64,000 nt of DNA, from NCBI RefSeq assembly GCF_013112485.1, contig NZ_JABFHG010000005.1, forward strand, positions 62,001 to 126,000, in the 5' to 3' direction. Shown here in pieces: positions 54,414-62,566 of this stretch. The notes beneath the pieces were generated by a model that saw only the letters and a program-made list of their open reading frames with translations, was not told where the DNA came from and ran no database searches. The position numbers and the translations under genes were made by a program. Numbering within the stretch: the stretch's first letter is position 1; each line of letters starts with the position of its first letter. This DNA comes from Roseicella sp. DB1501 (GTDB taxonomy: Bacteria > Pseudomonadota > Alphaproteobacteria > Acetobacterales > Acetobacteraceae).

Positions 54414-54797
54414 ATGACCGGCTTCCGCCCCATTGGTGCTGCCCTCCTCGTCCTCACCCTGGGCGGCTGCGTCTATGTCCAGGAGCCCGCCTATCCGCCC
54501 TATGGCTATGCGCCGTCGCTGGGCCCGAATGCCGGGGCGGGCGCCACGGCGGGCGCCCTGGCCGGCGGGCTGATCGGCGGCGTCGCCGCCGGCCCGCATG
54601 ACCGCGGCCTCGGCGTGCTCGGAGGCGCCGCTGCCGGGGCGCTGCTCGGCGGGGTGGTCGGCAACGGGCTCGACCGCGAGCAGGCGGCCGCGGCGGCCTA
54701 TCCCCCAGCGCCCTATGCCGCGCCCGAACCCCCGCCGCCCAACCCCTATACCGACCCCTACCCGGCCTTCGACCCCTACGCGCTGCCCCTCGACTGA
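54414..54797 (+). CDS. Glycine-zipper lipoprotein
   Basis: A 127-residue lipoprotein: lipobox LTLGGC with Cys at about residue 19, then Tyr/Pro-rich sequence, then two glycine-zipper helices (GATAGALAGGLIGGVAAG and GVLGGAAAGALLGGVVGNGL, about 43-85), and a Pro-rich tail. Such proteins (Gly-zipper_2/SlyB-like) sit in the outer membrane. The role is structural and unproven. It starts a short plus-strand run with a Bug receptor 68 nt downstream. Confidence 0.75.
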   Translation: MTGFRPIGAALLVLTLGGCVYVQEPAYPPYGYAPSLGPNAGAGATAGALAGGLIGGVAAGPHDRGLGVLGGAAAGALLGGVVGNGLDREQAAAAAYPPAPYAAPEPPPPNPYTDPYPAFDPYALPLD

Positions 54798-54865
54798 GGC
54801 CGCCGCCCCTGGCCGCATCGCGGCCCGGCGGGCAGCATGCGTCGCGGAACGAGGGGAGGAAGGGA

Positions 54866-55843
54866 ATGCGACGACGTGTGCTGCTCGGCGCCCTGCCGGC
54901 GCTGCCACTGGGCCAGGCCCGGGCCCAGGATGCGGCGGCGACCGGCTGGCTCGCACGCCCCATCCGCGCCATCGTCCCCTACCCGCCCGGCGGGCCGAAC
55001 GACATCATCGCCCGGCTCTACGCCCCGGCGCTGACCGCCGCCCTCGGCCAGACCGTGCTGGTCGAGAACCGCGCCGGCGGCTCCGGCGTGGTCGGGACCG
55101 ACGCGGTCCTGAAGTCGCCGCCGGATGGCAGCCTCTTCGGCATCGTCGATGGCGGCTCGCTGGTGATCGCGCCGCACACCCAGCCCAGCATGCCCTATCG
55201 GGTGCCGGAGGATGTCACGCTGCTCAGCGTGGTGGCGACGGTGCCGGAGGCGCTGGTCGCGCATCCCGGCCTCGGCGTGACCAGCCTGCCGGCGCTGCTG
55301 GAACTGGCGCGGCGCCGCCCCGGCACGCTCAACATCGGCACCGCCGGCGCGGCCGGCATCAGCCACCTGACGGCGCACCGCTTCCGGGCGCAGACCGGCA
55401 TCCAGGCGGAGATCGTGCCCTATCGCGGCGCCGCCCCGGCGGTGACGGATCTAGTGGCCGGGCAGATCCAGCTTCTCTTCGCCGACCTGCCGGTGATCCT
55501 GCCGCACATCAAGGCGCGCGCCATCACCGCCCTCGCCCTCGCCGCGCGGCAGCACAGCCCCTCGCTGCCCGAGCTGCGCACCACCGGCGAGGAGGGCTAT
55601 CCGCAGCTTCTCGCCGAGAACTGGTATTGCGCCGTCGCGCCGCGCGGCCTGCCGGCACCGATCGCCGCCCAGCTCTCCGCCGCGCTGCGGACGGCGAGCG
55701 CCGACGCCACCCTGCGCCAGGGGCTGAGCACGCAGGGCGCCGAGGCGGCCTGGACCTCGCCGCAGGATTTCGCCGCGCTGGTGCGCGCGGACTCCGCGAC
55801 CTGGCGGGAGGCGGTAGCGGCCGCCGGCGTGAAGGCCGAATAG
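54866..55843 (+). CDS. Bug-family (TctC-like) solute-binding receptor 2
   Basis: A 325-residue Bug receptor with signal MRRRVLLGALPALPLGQARA (twin arginine), mature start PIRAIVPYPPGGPNDIIARL and the ENRAGGSGVVGTDAV and GTAGAAGISHLTA blocks. Periplasmic; binds a carboxylate-like ligand. No TctAB partner is encoded nearby; BenE (a symporter) is convergent downstream. Ends at a pair of bidirectional hairpins. Confidence 0.88.
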   Translation: MRRRVLLGALPALPLGQARAQDAAATGWLARPIRAIVPYPPGGPNDIIARLYAPALTAALGQTVLVENRAGGSGVVGTDAVLKSPPDGSLFGIVDGGSLVIAPHTQPSMPYRVPEDVTLLSVVATVPEALVAHPGLGVTSLPALLELARRRPGTLNIGTAGAAGISHLTAHRFRAQTGIQAEIVPYRGAAPAVTDLVAGQIQLLFADLPVILPHIKARAITALALAARQHSPSLPELRTTGEEGYPQLLAENWYCAVAPRGLPAPIAAQLSAALRTASADATLRQGLSTQGAEAAWTSPQDFAALVRADSATWREAVAAAGVKAE

Positions 55844-55862
55844 GTCGCCGGAATAGACCAAC

Positions 55863-55902
55863 GGGCCGGTCCTTTGACCGGTCCGAGGCCCCGAACGGGG
55901 CC
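55863..55902. terminator. Two adjacent hairpins between convergent genes
   Basis: GGGCCGGTC/GACCGGTCC (55863-55884, loop CTTT, one G-U pair) and GGCCCC/GGGGCC (55887-55902, loop GAAC), between the Bug receptor and benE. Likely bidirectional termination. Confidence 0.5.
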
Positions 55903-55967
55903 CGCGACCCATGCCGCGTAGCCAGGCAAGCCGGAGGTTCGCGCCCGGCGCTTGAGGGCCATTGATA

Positions 55968-57128
55968 TCAGCCGCGCCGGCGATGCAGCAGCAGCATCGC
56001 CCCGCCGCCCAGCAACCCCCAGAAGGCGCCGCTGATGCCGAGGATGGTGAGGCCGGAGGCGGTGACGAGGAAGGTGATGACCGCCGCCTCCCGCGTCTCG
56101 GGCACGGCGAGCGCCGTCTGCAGCGCGCCGGCGAAGGCGCCGAGCAGGGCGAGGCCGGCCACGGCCTGGATCAGGATCGGCGGCGCGGCGCCGACGAAGC
56201 GGGTCGCCATGCCGGCGAGCAGGCCGAAGGCGACATAGACCAGCCCCGCCACCACCGCGGCCTGCCAGCGGCGGCGCGGATCGGGATCGGCCTCGGGGCT
56301 GGCGCAGAGCGCGGCGGTGATGGCGGCGAGGTTCACCGCATGGCCGCCGAAGGGCGCGGCGGCGAGGGTGAACAGGCCGGTGGCGGCGAAGAGCGGCCCG
56401 GGCGCCGGCCGGTAGCCGTTCACCGTCAGCACCGCCATGCCGGGAATGTTCTGCGACGCCATGGTGACGAGGAAGAGCGGCAGGGCGATGCCGATCAGGG
56501 CGGCGAGGGAGAAGCGCGGCATCACCAGCACCGGCGCCGGCCCCGCCGCGGCCAGCAGGCCGGAGGGCAGCGTCACCGTCATGGCGATGGCAACGACCGC
56601 GATCAGCACCGCCGCCGGCACGGCGAGCAGCCGGTTGACCCGCGCCACCAGCGCCCAGCCGAGCAGGATGGCGAGGCCCGGCAGCGGCGCCTCCGCCAGC
56701 GCCCGCACCGGCGCCAGGCAGAGGCCGAGCAGCACGCCCGCGAGCATGGCATTGGCCAGCGGCGGCGGGATGGCGGCGACCGCCCGGCCGAGCGGCCGCC
56801 ACAGCCCGGCCAGCAGGATCAGCGCGCCGGCGATGAGGAAGGCGCCGACCGCCTCGGCGAAGCCGCCCGCCGGCAGGGCCGAGGCGGCGAGCAGCGCCCC
56901 GCCCGGCGTCGACCAGGCGACACTGATCGGCATCCGCCGCCACAGGCTGAGCACGATGCCGCACAGCCCCATGGCGATGGAGAGCGCCATCAGGCCGGAC
57001 GCCGCCTGGGCCGGGCTCGCGCCCATGGCCGAGAGCCCCTGCAGCACCACGGCGAAGGAGGAGGCGAAGCCGACGAAGCCGGCGAGCAGCCCCGCGGCGA
57101 GCGCCGGGGCCGAGAGCGATCCGATCAT
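55968..57128 (-). CDS. benE: BenE family benzoate/H+ symporter-like permease
   Basis: A 386-residue inner-membrane protein with about 12 helices and the BenE pattern (VVLQGLSAMGASPAQAASGLMAL near the N-terminus; ISVAWSTPGGALLAAS; FLVTMASQNIPGMAVL). BenE proteins import benzoate and related aromatic acids, but many homologues are untested. It is the downstream neighbour of the enolase-superfamily gene on the same strand (54-nt gap), so the two may be co-transcribed and act on the same solute. Confidence 0.88.
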   Translation of the reverse strand: MIGSLSAPALAAGLLAGFVGFASSFAVVLQGLSAMGASPAQAASGLMALSIAMGLCGIVLSLWRRMPISVAWSTPGGALLAASALPAGGFAEAVGAFLIAGALILLAGLWRPLGRAVAAIPPPLANAMLAGVLLGLCLAPVRALAEAPLPGLAILLGWALVARVNRLLAVPAAVLIAVVAIAMTVTLPSGLLAAAGPAPVLVMPRFSLAALIGIALPLFLVTMASQNIPGMAVLTVNGYRPAPGPLFAATGLFTLAAAPFGGHAVNLAAITAALCASPEADPDPRRRWQAAVVAGLVYVAFGLLAGMATRFVGAAPPILIQAVAGLALLGAFAGALQTALAVPETREAAVITFLVTASGLTILGISGAFWGLLGGGAMLLLHRRRG

Positions 57129-57182
57129 GCGGCGGCGTTTAGAACGGATCGGCCAGCGGTGGAAAACCCGGTGGCGGCGCGC

Positions 57183-58271
57183 TCAGCCCGCGCCGGCGAG
57201 CAGCGCCGGATCAATCTCGAGCCCGAGCCCCGGTCCCTGCGGCACGGCGACATAGCCGTCGCGCGGGATCAGCGCCGGATAGGGCGGCGCGGCGAGGTCA
57301 GCGAAATAGTATTCCAGCGGCTCCTCCACCTCGGCGCAGGCGAGAACATGCAGGCTCGCCAGCAGCCCAGGGCCGTAATAGGGGCAGTGCGGCACCAGCG
57401 CCGCGCCATGCCGGGCCGCGAGGTCGCGCACCGCCAGCATGGCCGAGACGCCGCCGACCTTGGTCACGCTCGGCTGCACCACATCGACGGCGCCGGCCGC
57501 CAGCATGGTGCCGATGCTCTCCGGGCTGCCGAGGCACTCCCCCGCCGCGATACCGGTGCCGCCCGCCCGGCGCACCGCGGCGATGGCGGCGAAATCCTCC
57601 GGCGGCCAGACCGGCTCCTCCACCCAGCGGACATTCATCCCCTGCACCGCCCGGCAGAAGCCGACCGCCTGCTCCACGCTGTCCCAGGCGCAGTTGATGT
57701 CGAGCATCAGCGGCACCTCCGCCGGCGCCGCCTCGCGCGCCGCGCGGATGCAGCCGAGATCGACCTCGTGCAGCTTGATGCGGCGATAGCCGCGGCGGAT
57801 CGCCTCCGCCGTGTTGCGCGCGACATGGCCGGCATCGCCGTAGCGCAGCAGGCTGGCATAGGCCGGCACCCGCTCCCGCCGGGCGCCGCCGAGCAGCGCG
57901 TGCAGCGGCTTGCCGGCCGCCTTGGCGGCGATGTCCCAGAGCGCGATGTCGAGGCCGGAAAGCGCGAAGGTGACGGCACCGTTGCGGCCGAAATTGTGGA
58001 AGCGCCGCTGCAGCCGGCGCATCAGCCCGGCGATGTCGCCCGCCGCCTCGCCCTGGCAGACCGGCGCGATGAGCTCGGTCAGCGCCTGCCGCGTGGTGCG
58101 GACCAGGTTGAAGCCGAAGGCCTCGCCCCAGCCGGTGATGCCGGCATCCGTCTCGACGCGCACCAGCAGCGTGTCGATGTCGCGCAGATGCAGGTTGCCG
58201 CCCGGCCCGGCCGGGCCGCCATAGGTGAAGGGGCTGCTGAGGATATGGCCGGTGACGGCGGTGATGCGCAT
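57183..58271 (-). CDS. Mandelate racemase/muconate lactonising enzyme-family protein
   Basis: A 362-residue enolase-superfamily enzyme. Metal ligands fit D191 (MLDINCAW), E218 (WVEEPVWP) and E245 (AAGECLGSP). H295 (LVPHCPYYG) is the second-half base. The usual second-strand K-x-K is K166-x-H168 (RIKLHEVD), a less common variant. Members dehydrate or epimerise acid sugars and hydroxy acids; this variant may mark an unusual specificity. ATG 58271 begins MRITAVTGHI. Divergent from a Bug receptor across a 12-bp palindrome; a typical uptake-plus-acid-sugar-dehydratase pairing. Confidence 0.87.
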   Translation of the reverse strand: MRITAVTGHILSSPFTYGGPAGPGGNLHLRDIDTLLVRVETDAGITGWGEAFGFNLVRTTRQALTELIAPVCQGEAAGDIAGLMRRLQRRFHNFGRNGAVTFALSGLDIALWDIAAKAAGKPLHALLGGARRERVPAYASLLRYGDAGHVARNTAEAIRRGYRRIKLHEVDLGCIRAAREAAPAEVPLMLDINCAWDSVEQAVGFCRAVQGMNVRWVEEPVWPPEDFAAIAAVRRAGGTGIAAGECLGSPESIGTMLAAGAVDVVQPSVTKVGGVSAMLAVRDLAARHGAALVPHCPYYGPGLLASLHVLACAEVEEPLEYYFADLAAPPYPALIPRDGYVAVPQGPGLGLEIDPALLAGAG

Positions 58272-58297
58272 GGACGCGGTCCTGTTCCCTCTCGCTG

Positions 58298-58327
58298 GGC
58301 CGCCGGCCCTCGCCGGGGCCGGCGGCC
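58298..58327. promoter_or_regulatory. Perfect 12-bp inverted repeat in a divergent promoter region
   Basis: GGCCGCCGGCCC and GGGCCGGCGGCC are exact reverse complements around the 6-nt spacer TCGCCG, between the enolase-family gene and a Bug receptor gene. It may be an operator for both, or a 5'-leader hairpin. Confidence 0.4.
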
Positions 58328-58390
58328 GGGGGCCATACTCGCAGCCCGCCGAGGGCCATGAAAGCCCCGGCCAGGATCTGGGGAGGAACC

Positions 58391-59356
58391 ATGCGCTTCC
58401 ACCGCCGCGCCGTGCTGGCGCTGCCCGCCCTCGCCGCCGCGCCGGCCCTGGCGGCACCCTTCCCCGACCGGCCGGTCCGGCTGATCGTCCCCTTCGCCAC
58501 CGGGGGGCCGAGCGACATCATCGCCCGGCTGCTGGTGCCGCGGATGTCGGCCGAGCTCGGCCAGCCGGTGGTGGTGGAGGCACGGCCGGGCGCCGGCGGC
58601 GTCACCGGCCTCGACGCGGTGGCGAAGGCGCCGCCGGACGGGCATGTCATCGGCATGGGCAGCGCCGGCGGGCTGGTCATCTCGCCCTCGCTGCAGCCGG
58701 CCATGCCCTATGACGCGGCGCGGGACTTCGCGCCGATCAGCCTCGCGGTCATCGTGCACGAGCCGCTGACGGTGCCGGCGGCGCAGCCCTGGCGCAGCGT
58801 CGAGGCGCTGGTCGCGGCGGCGAAGGCGAGGCCGGGCGAGCTGAACTACGGCTCGACCGGGCCGGGCGGCATGCCGCATCTGGCGGGCGAGCTGTTGCAG
58901 CTCGCCGCCGGCATCCGGCTGACGCACGTTCCCTACAAGGGCGGCGCCCCGCTCGCCCTGGCGCTGGTCGCGCGCGAGGTCGAGCTCGGCTTCGCCGACC
59001 TGCCGATCCTGCTGCCGCATGTCCGCGTCGGCGCGCTGCGGGCGCTCGCCATCGGCGGCAAGGCGCGCGACCCGCTGCTGCCGGAGGTGCCGACCATGGC
59101 CGAGATCGGCCTGCCCTCGGTGATGACCGACAATTGGCACGGGTTGCTGGCGCCGGCCGGGACCCCGCCCGAGGCCCTGGCGCGGCTGCACCGGGCCGCG
59201 ACCGCCGCGCTGACCGATGCCGAGGTGCTGCGGCTGCTGCGCGAGCAGGGCGCGGTGCCGGCCGGCAACCAGCCGGCCGACTTCGCCGCCTTTCTCGGCG
59301 AGGAGCGGGCGCGCTGGGCGGCGGTGATCCGGCAGGCGGGGGTGAAGCTGGAATAG
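58391..59356 (+). CDS. Bug-family (TctC-like) solute-binding receptor 3
   Basis: A 321-residue Bug receptor. Signal MRFHRRAVLALPALAAAPALA, mature start PVRLIVPFATGGPSDIIARL, then EARPGAGGVTGLDAVAKAPPDG and GSTGPGGMPHLAGELL. ATG 58391 (GGGGAGGAA upstream) is preferred to 58358. Periplasmic receptor for an acid-type solute, probably the substrate of the divergent mandelate-racemase-like enzyme. No membrane subunit is nearby. Confidence 0.88.
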   Translation: MRFHRRAVLALPALAAAPALAAPFPDRPVRLIVPFATGGPSDIIARLLVPRMSAELGQPVVVEARPGAGGVTGLDAVAKAPPDGHVIGMGSAGGLVISPSLQPAMPYDAARDFAPISLAVIVHEPLTVPAAQPWRSVEALVAAAKARPGELNYGSTGPGGMPHLAGELLQLAAGIRLTHVPYKGGAPLALALVAREVELGFADLPILLPHVRVGALRALAIGGKARDPLLPEVPTMAEIGLPSVMTDNWHGLLAPAGTPPEALARLHRAATAALTDAEVLRLLREQGAVPAGNQPADFAAFLGEERARWAAVIRQAGVKLE

Positions 59357-59394
59357 CGGGTGCCGGGCTTGCCGGGCTCCCTCCTCCCCGCCCG

Positions 59395-59496
59395 GAGCAG
59401 ATCGCCGCAGGGCGGAACCGCCCGGAGGCGTGAATCTGCTCTGCAAGTAACGTGGATGGAGCGCATTCCGTCTTTCCAGTCAGAGTGAATGCGCTC
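59395..59496. repeat. REP-like double palindrome
   Basis: First palindrome: GAGCAGAT (59395-59402) and ATCTGCTC (59434-59441) flank GGGCGG-AA-CCGCCC. Second: GAGCGCATTC (59459-59468) and GAATGCGCTC (59487-59496), a perfect 10-bp pair with an 18-nt loop. The first half has a related copy at 32862-32916. It looks like a dispersed palindromic repeat unit. Confidence 0.55.
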
Positions 59497-59546
59497 TAGC
59501 CTGCCCGCAACGAAGCCGTACCGAACGGCCGAGGGAGGAGATCCGC

Positions 59547-60764
59547 ATGCGTCGCAGAACCCTGCTCGGCACCGCCGCCGCGCTGCCCTTCGTCCACATT
59601 CTGCCCGGGCGCGCCCAAAGCCAAGTCTCCGACGGCGTGGTGAAGATCGGTGTGCTGAACGACATGACCGGCGTCTTCGCTGACCAGCAAGGCATGGGCG
59701 AGGTGGTGGCCGCCCGGCTGGCGATCGAGGATATGGGCGGCAAGGTGCTCGGCGCCCCGATCGAGCTGGTGCACGGCGACCTGCTGAACCGCGCCGATAT
59801 CGGCATGGGCATCGCCCGTCGCTGGTTCGACCAAGAGAAGGTCGACATCATCACCGGCCTCGGCAATTCCGCCGTCGCCCTCGCCGTGCAGACGCTGTCG
59901 AAGGAGAAGCAGCGGATCGTCGTGCCGATGTCGGCCGGCACCACCGACCTCACGGGCAAGGATTGCGGCCCCTGGACGGCGCATTGGGTCTACGACAATT
60001 ACTCGGCGGCCAAGGGGCCGGTCACGGCGCTGGTGCGCGGCGGCAAGACGAAGTGGTTCTTCATCACCTCCGACTACGCCTTCGGCCACTCGCTGGAGGC
60101 GAATGCCGGCGCGATCCTGAAGGGTCTGGGCGGCGAGGTGGTGGGCAGCGTGCGCGCCCCGCTCGGCGAGAGCGACTATTCCTCCTACCTCGTGCGCGCC
60201 GCCGCCTCCGGCGCCCAGGCGGTCGGCATCTGCGCCGGCGGCACGGACATGATCAACATCGCCAAGCAGATGGGCGAGTTCGGCCTGATCCGCCGCGGCA
60301 TCGTCCCCGCGGCGCTGAACTGCTCGCTGACCAATATCCGCTCCATCGGCCTCGAGACCGGCCAGGGGATGGTCTATGCGGCGAGCTACTACTGGGACCA
60401 GACCGACGCCGCCCGCGCCTTCGCCGCGCGCTTCGCCAAGGCGCATGGCAGGCCGCCCACCGCCTTCCAGGCCGGCTCCTACGGCGCCGTCATGCACTAC
60501 CTGAAGGCGGTGCAGGCGGCCGGCACGGATGCGACCGCGCCGGTGATGGCGAAGATGCGCGAGATGCCGATCAACGACTTCATGACCAAGGACGGCGTGC
60601 TGCGCGCCGACGGGCGCGTGGTGCGCGACGTCTACCTGCTGCGGGTGAAGCAGCCGCGGCAGTCGCGCGGCGAATGGGACCTGCTGGAGGTGGCGGAGAC
60701 CATCCGCGGCGAGGAGGCCTTCCGGCCGCTCGCCGAGGGTGGCTGCCCGCTGGTCAAGGCCTGA
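59547..60764 (+). CDS. Liv-type ABC solute-binding protein, orphan homologue of the four-receptor array
   Basis: A 405-residue periplasmic receptor. Signal MRRRTLLGTAAALPFVHILPG; mature start VKIGVLNDMTGVFADQQGMG. It shares FFITSDYAFGHSLE, the TDLTGKDC block and the C-terminal EEAFRPLAEGGCPLVKA with the tandem array at 21.9-27.0 kb, so it belongs to the same subfamily. No permease or ATPase is adjacent; it may use a Liv permease elsewhere. GGGAGGAG precedes the ATG. Confidence 0.88.
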   Translation: MRRRTLLGTAAALPFVHILPGRAQSQVSDGVVKIGVLNDMTGVFADQQGMGEVVAARLAIEDMGGKVLGAPIELVHGDLLNRADIGMGIARRWFDQEKVDIITGLGNSAVALAVQTLSKEKQRIVVPMSAGTTDLTGKDCGPWTAHWVYDNYSAAKGPVTALVRGGKTKWFFITSDYAFGHSLEANAGAILKGLGGEVVGSVRAPLGESDYSSYLVRAAASGAQAVGICAGGTDMINIAKQMGEFGLIRRGIVPAALNCSLTNIRSIGLETGQGMVYAASYYWDQTDAARAFAARFAKAHGRPPTAFQAGSYGAVMHYLKAVQAAGTDATAPVMAKMREMPINDFMTKDGVLRADGRVVRDVYLLRVKQPRQSRGEWDLLEVAETIRGEEAFRPLAEGGCPLVKA

Positions 60765-60823
60765 CCCCGCGGCGCGGCGAAGCCGAGCCACCGGAGGTGG
60801 CGCCGGCGACCGAGGTCACGTCA

Positions 60824-61666
60824 TCAGGACAGCGCCTCGCCCTCCAGGGTGATGCGGTGCATCAGCCGCCGCTCGCCCTGGTAGTCGTTCGCCGCATAGT
60901 GCCAGGTGGCGCGGTTGTCCCAGAAGGCGATCGAGCCTTCCTGCCAGCGGAAGCGACACTGGAATTCCGGCCGTGCCGCATGACGGTAGAGATAGTCGAG
61001 CAGCGGCCGGCTCTCCTCATCGGTCCAGCCCTCGAAGCGCAGGGTGAAGCCGGGATTGACGTAGAGCGCCTGCCGGCCGTTGCCGGGATGGCGGATCACC
61101 ACCGGATGCGCGGCATCCTGCACGGCGAGGTCGGCATTGCGCAGCCGCCCGTCCTGCTGCTGCTCGCGCTGCACCGAGGCGCCGAAGACATGCCGGCTGG
61201 AATGCACGGCGCGCAGCCCCGCGAGCGTCGCCTTCAGCCCGTCCGACAGCGCATCATAGGCCGCGTACATGCTGGCGAAGAGCGTGTCGCCGCCGGTCGG
61301 CGGCAGCTCGCGCGCCAACAGGATGGAGCCCATGGCGGGCACCTGGTCATAGCTGTGGTCGGTGTGCCAGCCGCCGCCAATATTCTTCGTCTGGCCCGGC
61401 TCCTTCCGCACCTCCGCGATCTCGGGATAGCCCTCGGCATGGCGGAAGAAGCGGTTGACGTTGATCGGCGCGAAGCGGGTGGCGAAGGCGATGTGCTGCT
61501 CCGGCGTCAGCGTCTGGTCGCGGAAGAAGACGACGCCGCGGTCGAACAGCGTCTCGCGGATCATCGCCACCTCCGCCTCGCCGATCGGGACGGCGAGGTC
61601 GAGGCCATGGATCTCGGCACCGACTGCGCCGACAACGGGTTCCACGCGAATGGCATTGGCGCGCAT
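60824..61666 (-). CDS. TauD/TfdA-family 2-oxoglutarate/Fe(II) dioxygenase
   Basis: A 280-residue cytoplasmic oxygenase. Iron ligands H101-x-D103 (GGWHTDHSYD) and a distal His (RATWHYAANDY) are visible; the 2-oxoglutarate arginine is in LMHRITLEG. Length and the FFRDQTLTPEQHIAFATRFAP block are typical of the TauD/alpha-ketoglutarate dioxygenase group (sulfonates, phenoxy acids, others). Substrate unknown. GGAGGA lies before ATG 61666; divergent from the SDR gene. Confidence 0.9.
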   Translation of the reverse strand: MRANAIRVEPVVGAVGAEIHGLDLAVPIGEAEVAMIRETLFDRGVVFFRDQTLTPEQHIAFATRFAPINVNRFFRHAEGYPEIAEVRKEPGQTKNIGGGWHTDHSYDQVPAMGSILLARELPPTGGDTLFASMYAAYDALSDGLKATLAGLRAVHSSRHVFGASVQREQQQDGRLRNADLAVQDAAHPVVIRHPGNGRQALYVNPGFTLRFEGWTDEESRPLLDYLYRHAARPEFQCRFRWQEGSIAFWDNRATWHYAANDYQGERRLMHRITLEGEALS

Positions 61667-61789
61667 GGGCGGTCCTCCTACCTGATTTAGGGCCAGCATG
61701 GCGGCGGCCGGCGCCTCGCCGCAAGGGATGGCGCTTGCCGCCTCCCGCGCCTCGGGCCACTCCATCCGGGGGAAGCGAAGGAGGACAGC

Positions 61790-62566
61790 ATGGCGGACGG
61801 GCTGCTCGCGGGCGATGCCGCGCTGGTGACCGGCGCGGCGAACGGCATCGGGCGGGCGATCGCCGCCGCCCTAGCCGCCGAGGGCGCGCGCCTGCTCCTG
61901 GCCGACCGGGATGCCGCCGGCGGCGAGGCCGCGGCTGCGGCGATCCGCGCGGCCGGCGGAGCGGCGGAGGCCGTCGCGGCCGATCTCGCCCGCCCCGACG
62001 GCGCCGCCCTGCTGTTCGAGGCCGCGCGCGAGCGGCTCGGCCGCGTCAGCCTCCTGGTCCACAGCGCCAGCCCGAAGCGGCAGGAAGGCGAGACGGCGCT
62101 TGCCGTGTCGCCGGAGGCCTGGCGGCAGATGGTCGCGGTCAATCTCGAGGCCGGCTTCCAGCTCGGCCAGCTGGCGGGGCGGCACATGCGGGACACGGCG
62201 GCGGGCGGGCCGCGCGGGCGGATGCTCTACGTCACCTCGCTGCATGCCGGCTCGCCGCGCAACCTGCCGCATTACAGCGCCAGCAAGGCCGGGCTGACCA
62301 TGGTGATGCAGGAGCTGGCGCGCGCCCTTGGCCCCCATGGCATCCGGGTGAACGCCATCGCGCCCGGCGCCATCGCCGGCGGCGGCTTCCAGGCCGATCC
62401 GGCGCTCGCCGCGCGGATCGCGCTCGGCCGGCTCGGCCAGGCGGAGGATGTCGCGCGCATGGCCGTCGCCCTGCTCGCCGACCGCTTTTCGGCCTATGTC
62501 ACCGGCACGACGGTGGTGGTGGATGGCGGCCTTGCCCTGTCCAATTGGATCCCGACGCGGGAATGA
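61790..62566 (+). CDS. Short-chain dehydrogenase/reductase
   Basis: A 258-residue NAD(P)-dependent SDR. Cofactor motif TGAANGIG (14-21), catalytic S150 (VTS), Y162 and K166 (HYSASKAGL), and a C-terminal VDGGLAL. The family reduces or oxidises carbonyls/alcohols. GGAGGACAGC lies before the ATG. Its stop overlaps the start of the periplasmic-receptor-like gene (ATGA), an unusual pairing. Confidence 0.9.
   Translation: MADGLLAGDAALVTGAANGIGRAIAAALAAEGARLLLADRDAAGGEAAAAAIRAAGGAAEAVAADLARPDGAALLFEAARERLGRVSLLVHSASPKRQEGETALAVSPEAWRQMVAVNLEAGFQLGQLAGRHMRDTAAGGPRGRMLYVTSLHAGSPRNLPHYSASKAGLTMVMQELARALGPHGIRVNAIAPGAIAGGGFQADPALAARIALGRLGQAEDVARMAVALLADRFSAYVTGTTVVVDGGLALSNWIPTRE

Noticed and set aside
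55962-58361. A 799-codon plus-strand frame opposite benE and the enolase-family gene
   Set aside because: Antisense shadow; both minus-strand genes have strong family motifs.
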